Of a stretch of DNA of 64,000 bases, positions 55,916 through 64,000 are shown piece after piece. The stretch's first letter is position 1. The number at the start of each line of letters is the position of its first letter. The DNA lies in the NCBI GenBank assembly GCA_045637505.1, contig JAZTZO010000041.1:88010-152009 (forward strand). Reading direction: 5' to 3'. The stretch comes from RGIG4079 sp045637505. Lineage in GTDB: Bacteria; Bacteroidota; Bacteroidia; Bacteroidales; Muribaculaceae. Made by a program: the position numbers and the translations under genes. A model generated the notes under the pieces. The model was not told where the DNA came from and ran no database searches. It saw only the letters and a program-made list of their open reading frames with translations.

Positions 55916-57442
55916 ATGCTTAACCCTGAAGACATTAAAACCCTTGAAGCAAAAGGGGTAACTACCGAAGAATTAAACGCTCAAATAGCTCGATTTAAAA
56001 CTGGTTTTCCATTTTTGAGAATTGCAAACTCGGCACAAATAGGCAATGGTATAAAAAAACTATCGGCAAATGAAGAGGCTGAGGCTGTAGCTCGATGGAA
56101 AAAATACCTTGCTGAAGGAGGCGAAGTGTGTAAGTTTGTCCCTGCATCTGGAGCTGCATCGCGTATGTTTAAGGCTTTATTTTCATTTGTAGAGGGCGAC
56201 GCTGATGTGCCAGCTGAAGGTTCTGATGTTGCGAAGTTGATTGCTGATATTCATAATCTTGCGTTCTTTGGCGAACTCAATGACGTGGCTTTGAAATTGT
56301 ATTCTAAGGATATAGATACTTTAATCGCGGAGGGTGAATATAAAAAAATAATTGCTGCAATAATCATTCCCGATGGGTTAAATTATGGCAATCTTCCTAA
56401 AGGCTTGCTCACATTCCATGCTTATGCCGATGGCACAACTCGCACTCCTGTAGAAGAACAACTTGTAGAAGGAGCACAATCGGCAACAGGTGCCGATGGC
56501 GTTGTTCATTTGCATTTCACTGTTTCGGGTAATCATCGTCAACTTTTTGCTGATAAACTTGCCGCAAAAGTGCCCACATTGGAAGAAAAGATGGGAGTGA
56601 AATATGATATTTCTATGTCGGAACAAAAAGCCTCAACCGATACAGTTGCTGTAAATCCCGATAATACACTTTTCCGTGAAAATGGTTCCCTTGTGTTTCG
56701 TCCTGGGGGACATGGCGCATTAATCGCAAATCTTAATGATATTGATTCGGCTGCTGTATTTATAAAGAATATTGACAATGTTGTACCCGATTCTTTCCGT
56801 GATGCAACATTGCAATATAAACAAGTTATAGCAGGATGTATGATGCAAGCTCATGATAAGATAGAAAAGTATTTGCATCAAATTAATAGTGGTGATTACA
56901 CTATTGAAGATATTAGAGAAATGATAGACTTCCTTCACAAAGAACTCAATGTGCGCGATGAACAAATGAAGCATCTTGAGGATGCTGATCTCGTTCTATA
57001 TATAAAGAAAAAACTTGATCGACCCTTGCGTGTGTGTGGTATGGTGCGCAATGAAGGCGAGCCTGGTGGTGGTCCATACATTGCCTATAATGCCGACGGC
57101 TCTACTTCTCCTCAAATTCTTGAAAGTCACCAAATTGATTTGTCAAAAGATGAATATAAGGCAATGATGGCACAAGCTACACACTTCAACCCTGTTGACT
57201 TAGTGTGCTACATTAAAGATATTGATGGCAATCACTATGATTTGCCTAAATATGTTGACCCTGCTACAGGATTTATCTCAAACAAATCATTGCATGGTAA
57301 AGAATTGCGTGCACTTGAATTGCCAGGATTGTGGAATGGCGCAATGAGCGATTGGAATACAATCTTCGTTGAAGTGCCTATCGAAACATTCAATCCAGTA
57401 AAAACTGTCAACGACCTCTTGCGTCCTACTCATCAAGGATAA
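55916..57442 (+). CDS. DUF4301 family protein
   Basis: A 508-residue cytoplasmic protein that I recognise as DUF4301, a family common in Bacteroidota. The segment FVPASGAASRMFKAL at about 77-92 is its most distinctive part and is rich in Gly/Ala/Ser, like a phosphate-binding loop. Later FRPGGHGALIANLND and VRNEGEPGGGPYIA look like nucleotide- or sugar-phosphate-binding turns. A nucleotidyltransferase-like role is a guess; the function is not known to me. A TAATTTTG box lies at 55872-55879. Confidence 0.8.
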   Translation: MLNPEDIKTLEAKGVTTEELNAQIARFKTGFPFLRIANSAQIGNGIKKLSANEEAEAVARWKKYLAEGGEVCKFVPASGAASRMFKALFSFVEGDADVPAEGSDVAKLIADIHNLAFFGELNDVALKLYSKDIDTLIAEGEYKKIIAAIIIPDGLNYGNLPKGLLTFHAYADGTTRTPVEEQLVEGAQSATGADGVVHLHFTVSGNHRQLFADKLAAKVPTLEEKMGVKYDISMSEQKASTDTVAVNPDNTLFRENGSLVFRPGGHGALIANLNDIDSAAVFIKNIDNVVPDSFRDATLQYKQVIAGCMMQAHDKIEKYLHQINSGDYTIEDIREMIDFLHKELNVRDEQMKHLEDADLVLYIKKKLDRPLRVCGMVRNEGEPGGGPYIAYNADGSTSPQILESHQIDLSKDEYKAMMAQATHFNPVDLVCYIKDIDGNHYDLPKYVDPATGFISNKSLHGKELRALELPGLWNGAMSDWNTIFVEVPIETFNPVKTVNDLLRPTHQG

Positions 57443-57461
57443 TAAGAGTTTAGGATAAATG

Positions 57462-57490
57462 AAAAAGCATCGCAATTTGCGATGCTTTTT
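57462..57490. terminator. bidirectional terminator between DUF4301 and rpsO
   Basis: A perfect 13-base stem (57462-57474 with 57478-57490) with loop ATT has an A-run on one side and a T-run on the other, suiting both convergent genes. Confidence 0.88.
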
Positions 57491-57516
57491 TGTAATCTTC
57501 AAGTAGTGCCTGCGGC

Positions 57517-57792
57517 TTACTTTCTGATACTAAGCTCTTTTTGTGCGATGATTGCACGATAGCGGTTGATGTCTTTTTTCTTGAGGTAGTCAAGAAGACG
57601 ACGACGTTTACCAACGAGCATTTTAAGAGCTCTCGCAGTGCTATAATCTTTGTGATTTGACTTCAAGTGTTGAGTCAAATGAGCAATACGGACTGAGAAT
57701 AATGCTATCTGAGCTTCAGGTGAGCCAGTATCAGTCTTGCCCTTACCGTATTTCTCAAAGATTTCTACTTTTTCTTCAGAATTCAAGTGCAT
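57517..57792 (-). CDS. rpsO: 30S ribosomal protein S15
   Basis: A 91-residue S15, which binds 16S rRNA early in small-subunit assembly. The conserved core GKTDTGSPEAQIALFSVRI and the Arg/Lys-rich LVGKRRRLLDYLKKKD are intact. Length fits the family (about 89). The gene is monocistronic with a strong promoter 40 bases upstream; no polynucleotide phosphorylase gene follows, unlike in enterobacteria. Confidence 0.97.
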   Translation of the reverse strand: MHLNSEEKVEIFEKYGKGKTDTGSPEAQIALFSVRIAHLTQHLKSNHKDYSTARALKMLVGKRRRLLDYLKKKDINRYRAIIAQKELSIRK

Positions 57793-57831
57793 TCTTTTGA
57801 AATTTTAAGTGTTAATAAAAAATTGAGCGCA

Positions 57832-57863
57832 CAAAGGTAGGAATTATTTTTGTAATACCCAAA
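57832..57863 (-). promoter_or_regulatory. promoter of rpsO
   Basis: On the minus strand TTTG (57863-57860), a 20-base spacer and TACCTTTG (57839-57832), an exact consensus match. Confidence 0.8.
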
Positions 57864-57892
57864 TTCCTTTGTGTATATTTTTGAGTCGATTA

Positions 57893-58228
57893 TTAATCGA
57901 GGTTAGCCTTATCTCTTTTTGGGTTTTTGTGATGTATTCTATCCTCAATGTATTCTTGAGTAGCGATGAGGGTAGGTTTGGGTAATTTTTCGTAGTAACG
58001 AGAAATCTCTATTTGTTCGCGATTTTCCAAAACTTCTTCAAGATTGTCGGTCAAAGATGCAAAGTCTTTAAGTTTCTTTTCCAAGTCTTTCTTCATTTGC
58101 TCAGCAACTTGATTAGAACGTTTTGCAATAATGCACACTGTTTCATAGACATTGCCTGTGTCTTTTGACAATTCAATCATGTCGCGAGTCACAGTGTTTA
58201 AAGGAGCGTTTGTCTTTTTGTAATCCAT
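57893..58228 (-). CDS. rpoZ: RNA polymerase omega subunit, Bacteroidota type
   Basis: A 111-residue protein recognised as the Bacteroidota omega/Rpb6-like subunit, which helps assemble and stabilise RNA polymerase. The TGNVYETVCIIAKRSNQVAE segment is the conserved core that clamps the beta-prime C-terminus. The rest is a charged helix and a basic tail. It lies 35 bases downstream of bamD on the same strand, a pairing I recall from related genomes, so they are probably cotranscribed. Confidence 0.88.
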   Translation of the reverse strand: MDYKKTNAPLNTVTRDMIELSKDTGNVYETVCIIAKRSNQVAEQMKKDLEKKLKDFASLTDNLEEVLENREQIEISRYYEKLPKPTLIATQEYIEDRIHHKNPKRDKANLD

Positions 58229-58263
58229 AATTTATTTATAATATTATTTTTTATTGTCAAATG

Positions 58264-59073
58264 TTATTCTTTAATATGCTTGGTTGCGATTTTATAAATG
58301 TTGTCGGCTTCTCCACGATTGGGACTATCGGGATAATTGTTGATGAATGAATAATATTCATCAACTACCTCACGAAAACGATCGGCCTTTTTTTCGTCAA
58401 CACTTAAACGAGCTTCTTGATATCGCGCTTTAAGTATAAGCAGCTCAAGTTCTTCTTTATACTTTGAATAAGGGTAATCCTTAATCGCATTTCGTGCTAC
58501 AATGACGGCCGATTGATAGTTGTTGCCAAGGTAAGTGCCGAGGTTGTAGTATAATTGAGCATTTTGTAACTCTTTGAGAGTGAGCTTGTCTTGCAATTCA
58601 AATATTGCGTTTTGAGCAATTGAAACTTTGTCGCTTCGAGGGAAATAATCGATAAATGCTTGTAATTCTTCAATTGCTTTTATTGTGCCACTTTGATCTA
58701 GCTGAGGCTCTGGAGAATCTAGATAGTAGCCATACCCCGAATAAAAACGCGCCAATTCGGCATATTTGCCTTTAGGGTAACGAGAATAGTATGTTTGGAA
58801 ATATATGCTTGCGTCAAGATATTCTTTGTTTTCGTAGTGGCTTAAAGCTAATAAATATAATGACTCTTCGGCTTTTTCGGTGCCTTTGAATACTGTAATA
58901 ACATCTTTAAGAATAGTGTATGCTTGCACATACTTTTTTTGCTCAAATGCGCGCTTTGCGTAGTCAAGCTTGTAATCGAAGTCATTGCTTTTTTGAACTT
59001 GATGGTATTCCCCACAAGAACAAATGATAATTGACGATATGATTATAAGAAGATATTTATACATTCTATCCAA
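58264..59073 (-). CDS. bamD: outer membrane protein assembly factor BamD
   Basis: A 269-residue lipoprotein of the BAM complex, which inserts beta-barrels such as SprA into the outer membrane. The signal with a CSC-G cleavage region puts the lipid on C20. Five TPR-like repeats follow with the typical YAKRAFEQKKYVQAYTILKDV and YFQTYYSRYPKGKYAE patterns. Length matches BamD (about 245-280). A start at the ATG three codons downstream (59064) is equally possible. A TAACTTTG box lies at 59092-59099. Confidence 0.92.
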   Translation of the reverse strand: MDRMYKYLLIIISSIIICSCGEYHQVQKSNDFDYKLDYAKRAFEQKKYVQAYTILKDVITVFKGTEKAEESLYLLALSHYENKEYLDASIYFQTYYSRYPKGKYAELARFYSGYGYYLDSPEPQLDQSGTIKAIEELQAFIDYFPRSDKVSIAQNAIFELQDKLTLKELQNAQLYYNLGTYLGNNYQSAVIVARNAIKDYPYSKYKEELELLILKARYQEARLSVDEKKADRFREVVDEYYSFINNYPDSPNRGEADNIYKIATKHIKE

Positions 59074-59206
59074 AATTACTTATTCAATTCGCAAAGTTAG
59101 CAATAATTGGTGATATAATAACTATATGAAGTTCAAAAATTGAGTTAAAAGTGGTTTAGATATTATATTTTATGATTATTTGCTGATGTATTGATTATTT
59201 TTATCG

Positions 59207-59214
59207 TATATTTG
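59207..59214 (+). promoter_or_regulatory. -7 box of the SGNH-GHL10 gene pair
   Basis: TATATTTG lies 31 bases before the start. A TTTG 24 bases upstream (59179-59182) is a loosely spaced -33 candidate. Confidence 0.45.
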
Positions 59215-59245
59215 TGAAAAAATAATACTAATTAAAATTTAACTC

Positions 59246-60322
59246 ATGAGAAAAAGTTTAACCTTATTATTCTTGTGTGCTATATTTGTGTGTGGCGCAA
59301 AGAATTTTATTTACCATGATGCTCGTCAATATCCATTGTACGGCTCTGTTGTCCCTGTAGAAGAGGGATTTACTCGTTTTCCTAAAGAAATGAAAGAAAA
59401 AGTAGAAAGAGAGTTATTATATACTCTTGGCACAAACACGGCTGGAATGGCAATTAGATTTTCATCGGACGCTACTGATTTAAGTGCAAAGTGGGTGTCA
59501 ACATTAGAACTAGAAATGAATCATATGACTCCTGTCGGAATCAGAGGATTAGATTTATATACTTTAGATGAAAATAACGAGTGGACTTTTGTGAGTAGTG
59601 TGCGTCCTACTGTTAATAAAAAGGCATCAAAATATACCATTGTAAATGGTATGGAGCGAAAAATGCGAGAATATATGCTTTATATGCCGTTATATGATGG
59701 TATTGATAGCCTTTATATCGGCACTGATTCGCTCGCTGTGATTCAAGCTCCTCAAGTAAATTTGCCTAAAAGAGAAAAACCTATAGTAGTCTATGGGACA
59801 AGTATTACACAAGGAGCATGCGCGTCTCGTCCAGGTATGGCTTACACGAATATTCTTCAACGAGAGATGAATCGTGAGTTCTATAATTTTGGATTTAGTG
59901 GAAACGGTCAACTTGATATGCCGGTTGCAGAATTATTAGTGAAAATCGATGCAGGATTGTATATATTCGATTGTTTGCCCAATAATACGGCGACGCAATT
60001 AAAAGAGCGCATAGAGCCATTTTATCGTTATTTAAGAAAACATCGTCCAGATGTCCCCATCTTATTTATAGAAACACCTTTTTTCCCAATAATGAGATAT
60101 AATAAAGGAACTGCTGATGCTTTGTTTGCAAAAAATGAAGTGTTGAAAGAGTTTTACGCAAAATTAAAGGCCGAAGGTGCTGAAAATATTTATTACATGG
60201 AATCAGATGAGATATTTGGTGGCAACACAGAGTTTACTGTGGATAATTATCATTTTACCGATATGGGGTTCCGCTATTTTGCTGATAAACTCAAACCGAT
60301 AATAAGAACAATTGCAAAATAA
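59246..60322 (+). CDS. exported two-domain SGNH hydrolase with GxDLY N-domain
   Basis: A 358-residue exported protein. The signal peptide (about 1-18) precedes a beta-sandwich N-domain with the motif GLDLY at 101-105. The SGNH domain follows with S186 in YGTSITQG, GFSGNGQ, and the dyad D333-x2-H336 in DNYH near the C-terminus. The usual GTND block is replaced by FDCLPNN, as in this subgroup. Family members remove acetyl groups from glycans. It is 34 bases upstream of the large GHL10 gene and probably shares its transcript. Confidence 0.85.
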   Translation: MRKSLTLLFLCAIFVCGAKNFIYHDARQYPLYGSVVPVEEGFTRFPKEMKEKVERELLYTLGTNTAGMAIRFSSDATDLSAKWVSTLELEMNHMTPVGIRGLDLYTLDENNEWTFVSSVRPTVNKKASKYTIVNGMERKMREYMLYMPLYDGIDSLYIGTDSLAVIQAPQVNLPKREKPIVVYGTSITQGACASRPGMAYTNILQREMNREFYNFGFSGNGQLDMPVAELLVKIDAGLYIFDCLPNNTATQLKERIEPFYRYLRKHRPDVPILFIETPFFPIMRYNKGTADALFAKNEVLKEFYAKLKAEGAENIYYMESDEIFGGNTEFTVDNYHFTDMGFRYFADKLKPIIRTIAK

Positions 60323-60356
60323 TTAATAACGAAATAACTTAATCAAATTTAAATTT

Positions 60357-63300
60357 ATGTTTAAAAATCTAAGACAAATCACAGTTGTATTATCAATTGT
60401 GACTGCCATGATGTTCAACACTATGACTGCATTGTCGCCAAAACGCGAGATGCGTTCAACATGGCTCACTACTGTATGGGGTATTGACTGGCCCTCAACT
60501 CAAGGTACAACATCTTCAGTTCAAACAAAACAAAAGACTGAATTAACACAATTTTTGGATAACCTTAAAGATTGCAACTTTACATCAACCTGTTTCCAAG
60601 TGCGTAGTATGGGTGATGCAATGTATCCATCAAAATATGCACCATGGTCAAGTTATATTTCAGGTTCACGTGGAACCGATCCAGGTTGGGACCCATTAGC
60701 TTATTTTGTAGAAGAAGCACACAAGCGTGGTCTTGAAGCATATGTGTGGTTGAATCCATATCGTTGGTCAAGTGGTACATCTTGGTCAACTGCAATGGAT
60801 AAAGAATGGCAAAATAACGACATGCTTATTGCTGGCGATGATGGAAGTTATATTACATTTAACCCCGGTTTGCCCGAAACACGTGAACTCATTGTAAACG
60901 TAATTAAAGAAATTCTTGCAAATTATAAAATTGATGGTATCATTTTTGATGACTATTTCTATCCAAGTGGGGGAACAACCGAAGGAACTTCGGCTCCCGA
61001 TTATGATACATATCAATCAAGTGGCACTACATTGTCAATGGGCGATTGGCGTCGTGCCAACGTGAACCAAATGGTGAAAGATGTATATGATGCTATTCAA
61101 GAAACACGTCCCGATGTGCGTTTTGGTATTTCTCCAGCTGGTGTATCAAGTAAGTCAGCAAGTAGATATGGTGTATCATCTCCTTCTAAATATGGTGTAA
61201 GTGCAAGTGACTGGCAATATGCACAAATTTATTCAGACCCATTGGCATGGATGGCAGAGGGTACAATTGACTTTATTTCACCACAATGCTATTGGTTGAC
61301 AACACACTCTTCGGCTCCATTCGGACCATTGACTCAATGGTGGCATCATGCGAATACAACTATTGGCAAAACTCACTATTATGCAAGCCACTCGGTGTCA
61401 TATATCAGTAGCTCCGATACTCAATCAAATTGGGCTGAATTGGTGAAACAAATTAATTACAATCGTCAATACTCTCCCGATGGAGTATATGGATCAATTT
61501 ATTATAGCCACACAAGTGTAACAAGCGGCACTCGTTCGCTTCTCAAGCAAGATGCTTATTCACATCCAGCCCTTGTACCTGTAATTGATTGGAAAACTAA
61601 AACAAATTATGGTAAAGTTGCAAATCTTGCATCAGCTGGGTCATCTATTTCATGGGATGCTGTATCCAATGGCAACGCAATTATTCGTTACACGGTGTAT
61701 GCTATCCCTTCATCGCTAACTATTGACGATGCAAAACTCACAAATGGTGATGGTATAAGCAATGAGTACTTGCTTGGGGTATCATATGCTACTACTTATG
61801 AAATTCCTGCAGCAAAACAAGGCGACTTCTATTATGCAGTGTGTGTATATGATGGATACGGAAACGAGTTTGAACCAGCTATAGTTGGTTATCCCGAAGG
61901 TGAATCGGCTAAAGTAACTCTTTCTTCTCCAATAAATGGTGCAGTTGTTGGTTGGACTGCTGATTTTAAATGGACTTTAGTTTCGGGTGCTTCATATGCA
62001 CTTGAGGTTGCTGATAATTCAAATTTTACCAATATCCTCATTCAAAAGAAAGGATTAGCTACTAATAGCGTTAACGTAGATTTAGGCTCATTAGAAGAAT
62101 CCAAAACATATTATTGGCGTGTGTCTTCAACAGAAAAAAGTAAATTGCCAGCAGTAAGTGAAGTTGCAACATTTAGGACTACTACTCGCCCTGCTGCTCC
62201 TGCAGTAACGCTTATATCCCCATCTAATGGAGCTGCATTTGAAGCAGATTTTGATTTCAAATGGAGTGGGGTAGATGTTGATTCATATGAATTACAAGTG
62301 TCAACTTCTCAAGATTTTTCTAATGTAAAATACAAAAAGGAAATCGTTGCTGGAGCTTCGCAAATTGCTGAACCTATGGTAATATCATTGCTTGGTAAAG
62401 GTAAATTCTATTGGAGAGTGTTATCAAAAGATTCAAGCATGAAAACAACTGCATCTGAAGTGAGGTCGTTTGAGATTACAAAGATTGAAATAGGTAGTTT
62501 TGAGCCTGGATATTCAGTTAAATTAGATAAAGATACATATGCACAAGTGGGCGATATAACATATACAAGTCTTTGGTTCCGTTCTGTAATGGATGAATAT
62601 AACAATATTACATTCGGCGAAAATGGTTCATATAATCGTGGTTTTTGTGCAGTTGGTGACTATGTATATATAGCAGGACGTAGTGACAATTCTACAAATT
62701 CAACCATTTATCTTCGCAAAATGGATGGTAAAACAGGTGAAATAATATCGGACATTATTCTCGGAGAAGAGGCGAAAATTTCATATTATCCATGTAATGA
62801 TGTGGTAAAAGATTCTAAGGGTAATGTATGCATTTCTAACTTAACTCTTAATATTGGTTCTTCTCCATTGAAAATTCATTTGGTGGATCTTGAAACAGGC
62901 GCTTTAACCGAGGTTGCATCGTTGACAAAATCAGGTTTATCTAATACACGTGTTGACCATGTAGCAATAACTGGCGATGTCGTTGAAGGAAACTTTACAG
63001 TTTTTGCTGCTGTATCAAAATCAAATACAATTTTGCGTTGGACATTTGAAGGAGGAGAAGAAACTACATCAATTACAAGTACACTTAAATCATTGTATCC
63101 ATCTACAGCCTCTAATTTAGGAATTGCTCCATTTGTAATTCCTATTACTAATGACGATATTTTTGTTGTAGGTGGTGATATTCATATGACTCGTTACAAT
63201 TTCTCGACAGGAAAACTTACCGATTCATTTGCCAATAAGTCAACTTTAACCCCCGAAGGATTTGAAATTAATGGTGGAGCATACCTTACGCTTAATAAAA

Positions 63301-63785
63301 ATAATTATTTGATTTATCCATATTGTGATTATAATACAACTGGTCATGCATATAATCTCACAAAAGTTAATTCAAATTATGATTTTAGCTCAATGGAGTT
63401 GATGTGGGAATTCCCTAAAGGTTCTATTGGGATGGTTAATAGCACGACTTATCAAGCCGAAGTTGATTATGTCCTTTGCGATAATGGAGTAGCGCGTATA
63501 TATGTGTATGTGCCTGGAAATGGTGTGGCAGCATATGAATTGAGTGATACAAGCGCAGCAGGTATAGGCGGCGTTGATGTGGCCGAAATGGATATTGATG
63601 TAAATGGCAATGAATTGAAGCTATCAAAGATGGTAGATAATATTGCTGTTTATAACATCTATGGCATGCAATTGGTTAATGAATCAAATGTGTCGTCAGT
63701 TAAGCTTAATGTAGCATCGGGCGTTTATGTTGTAGAGGTTGTCGATGGTGCAAATGTGTTAGCTAAAAAAATTATCGTAAAATAA
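60357..63785 (+). CDS. T9SS-exported GHL10 glycosidase-like protein with FnIII-like and propeller domains
   Basis: An 1142-residue exported protein. The signal peptide (about 1-26) is followed by a GHL10 (DUF187) TIM-barrel (about 30-405) with MRSTWLTTVWGIDWP, CFQVRSMGDAMYPS, VWLNPYRW and the acidic IIFDDYFYP with D198-D199. Three FnIII-like domains span about 408-510, 520-610 and 612-705. A beta-rich propeller-like region (about 715-1065) ends IYVYVPGNGVAAYELS, resembling the repeat end in the 2110-8973 protein. The C-terminal 70 residues form a T9SS sorting tail ending KKIIVK. A glycan or peptidoglycan substrate at the cell surface is inferred. Confidence 0.87.
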   Translation: MFKNLRQITVVLSIVTAMMFNTMTALSPKREMRSTWLTTVWGIDWPSTQGTTSSVQTKQKTELTQFLDNLKDCNFTSTCFQVRSMGDAMYPSKYAPWSSYISGSRGTDPGWDPLAYFVEEAHKRGLEAYVWLNPYRWSSGTSWSTAMDKEWQNNDMLIAGDDGSYITFNPGLPETRELIVNVIKEILANYKIDGIIFDDYFYPSGGTTEGTSAPDYDTYQSSGTTLSMGDWRRANVNQMVKDVYDAIQETRPDVRFGISPAGVSSKSASRYGVSSPSKYGVSASDWQYAQIYSDPLAWMAEGTIDFISPQCYWLTTHSSAPFGPLTQWWHHANTTIGKTHYYASHSVSYISSSDTQSNWAELVKQINYNRQYSPDGVYGSIYYSHTSVTSGTRSLLKQDAYSHPALVPVIDWKTKTNYGKVANLASAGSSISWDAVSNGNAIIRYTVYAIPSSLTIDDAKLTNGDGISNEYLLGVSYATTYEIPAAKQGDFYYAVCVYDGYGNEFEPAIVGYPEGESAKVTLSSPINGAVVGWTADFKWTLVSGASYALEVADNSNFTNILIQKKGLATNSVNVDLGSLEESKTYYWRVSSTEKSKLPAVSEVATFRTTTRPAAPAVTLISPSNGAAFEADFDFKWSGVDVDSYELQVSTSQDFSNVKYKKEIVAGASQIAEPMVISLLGKGKFYWRVLSKDSSMKTTASEVRSFEITKIEIGSFEPGYSVKLDKDTYAQVGDITYTSLWFRSVMDEYNNITFGENGSYNRGFCAVGDYVYIAGRSDNSTNSTIYLRKMDGKTGEIISDIILGEEAKISYYPCNDVVKDSKGNVCISNLTLNIGSSPLKIHLVDLETGALTEVASLTKSGLSNTRVDHVAITGDVVEGNFTVFAAVSKSNTILRWTFEGGEETTSITSTLKSLYPSTASNLGIAPFVIPITNDDIFVVGGDIHMTRYNFSTGKLTDSFANKSTLTPEGFEINGGAYLTLNKNNYLIYPYCDYNTTGHAYNLTKVNSNYDFSSMELMWEFPKGSIGMVNSTTYQAEVDYVLCDNGVARIYVYVPGNGVAAYELSDTSAAGIGGVDVAEMDIDVNGNELKLSKMVDNIAVYNIYGMQLVNESNVSSVKLNVASGVYVVEVVDGANVLAKKIIVK

Positions 63786-63809
63786 TATTTTTCAAATATT
63801 ATCATGTGA

Positions 63810-63839
63810 GGGGTTGCATTAAAGATGCAGCCCCTTTTT
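63810..63839 (+). terminator. terminator of the SGNH-GHL10 operon
   Basis: GGGGTTGCAT (63810-63819) pairs with ATGCAGCCCC (63825-63834), with one G-U pair, followed by five T. Confidence 0.88.
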
Positions 63840-63910
63840 GTTAACATAATAAGCAAAAAAGCCTACATTCAAAATCGAAGTGCAAAATTTGCGGTAAAAA
63901 AAATAATAAC

Positions 63911-63956
63911 ATGAAAAACACCGCAGGTTTGCCAAACGGCTGGGGCGCGTAGCCCC
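63911..63956 (+). other. GC-rich patch with a 13-codon frame and hairpin at the window end
   Basis: In otherwise AT-rich DNA this patch is strongly GC-rich. An ATG at 63911 opens a 13-codon frame, MKNTAGLPNGWGA, stopped by TAG at 63950-63952. The stop lies next to or within a hairpin (GGGGC 63942-63946 with GCCCC 63952-63956). It could be a leader peptide with an attenuator or part of a structured RNA for a gene outside the window. Confidence 0.3.
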
Positions 63957-63992
63957 AAAGAGTGAATTTGTAGATAAACAAGCAATACAAAA

Positions 63993-64000
63993 AAAGGAGA
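63993..64000 (+). promoter_or_regulatory. possible ribosome binding site for a gene starting just outside
   Basis: The window ends in AAAGGAGA, a strong Shine-Dalgarno-like sequence, rare in this window. A start codon is probably only a few bases beyond the edge. Confidence 0.35.

Overview
The window is a stretch of chromosome from a member of the Bacteroidota, most probably the order Bacteroidales and a gut-type anaerobe. The support is AT-rich DNA, many promoters with the Bacteroidota -7 box TAnnTTTG (several with TTG or TTTG 18-20 bases upstream), SprA of the type IX secretion system (T9SS), two large secreted proteins ending in T9SS type A sorting tails, a FeoA-FeoB fusion, superoxide reductase, and the families DUF4270 and DUF4301. 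The genus cannot be fixed from the sequence alone. A family close to Muribaculaceae or Barnesiellaceae is a guess.

Layout. 0-9 kb: an aminotransferase, an 835-base gene-free interval, and a 2287-residue secreted glycerophosphodiesterase-like protein with beta-propeller-type repeats. 9-16 kb: feoAB overlapping convergently with mutS2, then superoxide reductase and a sodium/amino-acid symporter. 16-27 kb: ruvA, the giant translocon gene sprA, and a secreted WD40 protein. 27-34 kb: fabI, a GHL10 glycosidase-like protein, an ABC-F ATPase, a DUF4270 lipoprotein and a starch-synthase N-domain protein. 34-40 kb: an operon-like run of stand-alone DsbD-alpha, dsbD, mazG, topB, NUDIX and a 51-residue Cys-rich membrane protein, then tRNA-Cys. 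40-41 kb: a gene-poor interval that looks like a decayed insertion. 41-47.5 kb: phosphohexomutase, M23 peptidase, GH9 glycosidase, and two small exported basic proteins, one built of Cys/Lys repeats. 47.5-53 kb: ClC channel, sugar transferase, TsaC and NADH dehydrogenase. 53-64 kb: SGNH hydrolase, TPR protein, DUF4301, S15, RNA polymerase omega, BamD, a second SGNH hydrolase and a T9SS-exported GHL10 protein.

How the genes fit together. SprA is the outer-membrane channel through which proteins with C-terminal sorting tails leave the cell. The two proteins with such tails (2110-8973 and 60357-63785) lie near the two ends of the window and seem to share a propeller module. Iron and redox genes (feoAB, superoxide reductase, DsbD with an extra alpha domain, Cys-rich small proteins) suit an anaerobe facing oxidative stress. 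Envelope genes (BamD, M23, GHL10, GH9, SGNH, sugar transferase) make up much of the rest.

No CRISPR array, intact insertion sequence, prophage or recognisable defence island was found. The least explained parts are the 40.0-40.9 kb interval beside tRNA-Cys (paired palindromes and orphan minus-strand promoters), the Cys/Lys repeat protein at 47.1 kb, and the shared propeller module of the T9SS cargo. All assignments come from reading motifs by eye; no database search was run.
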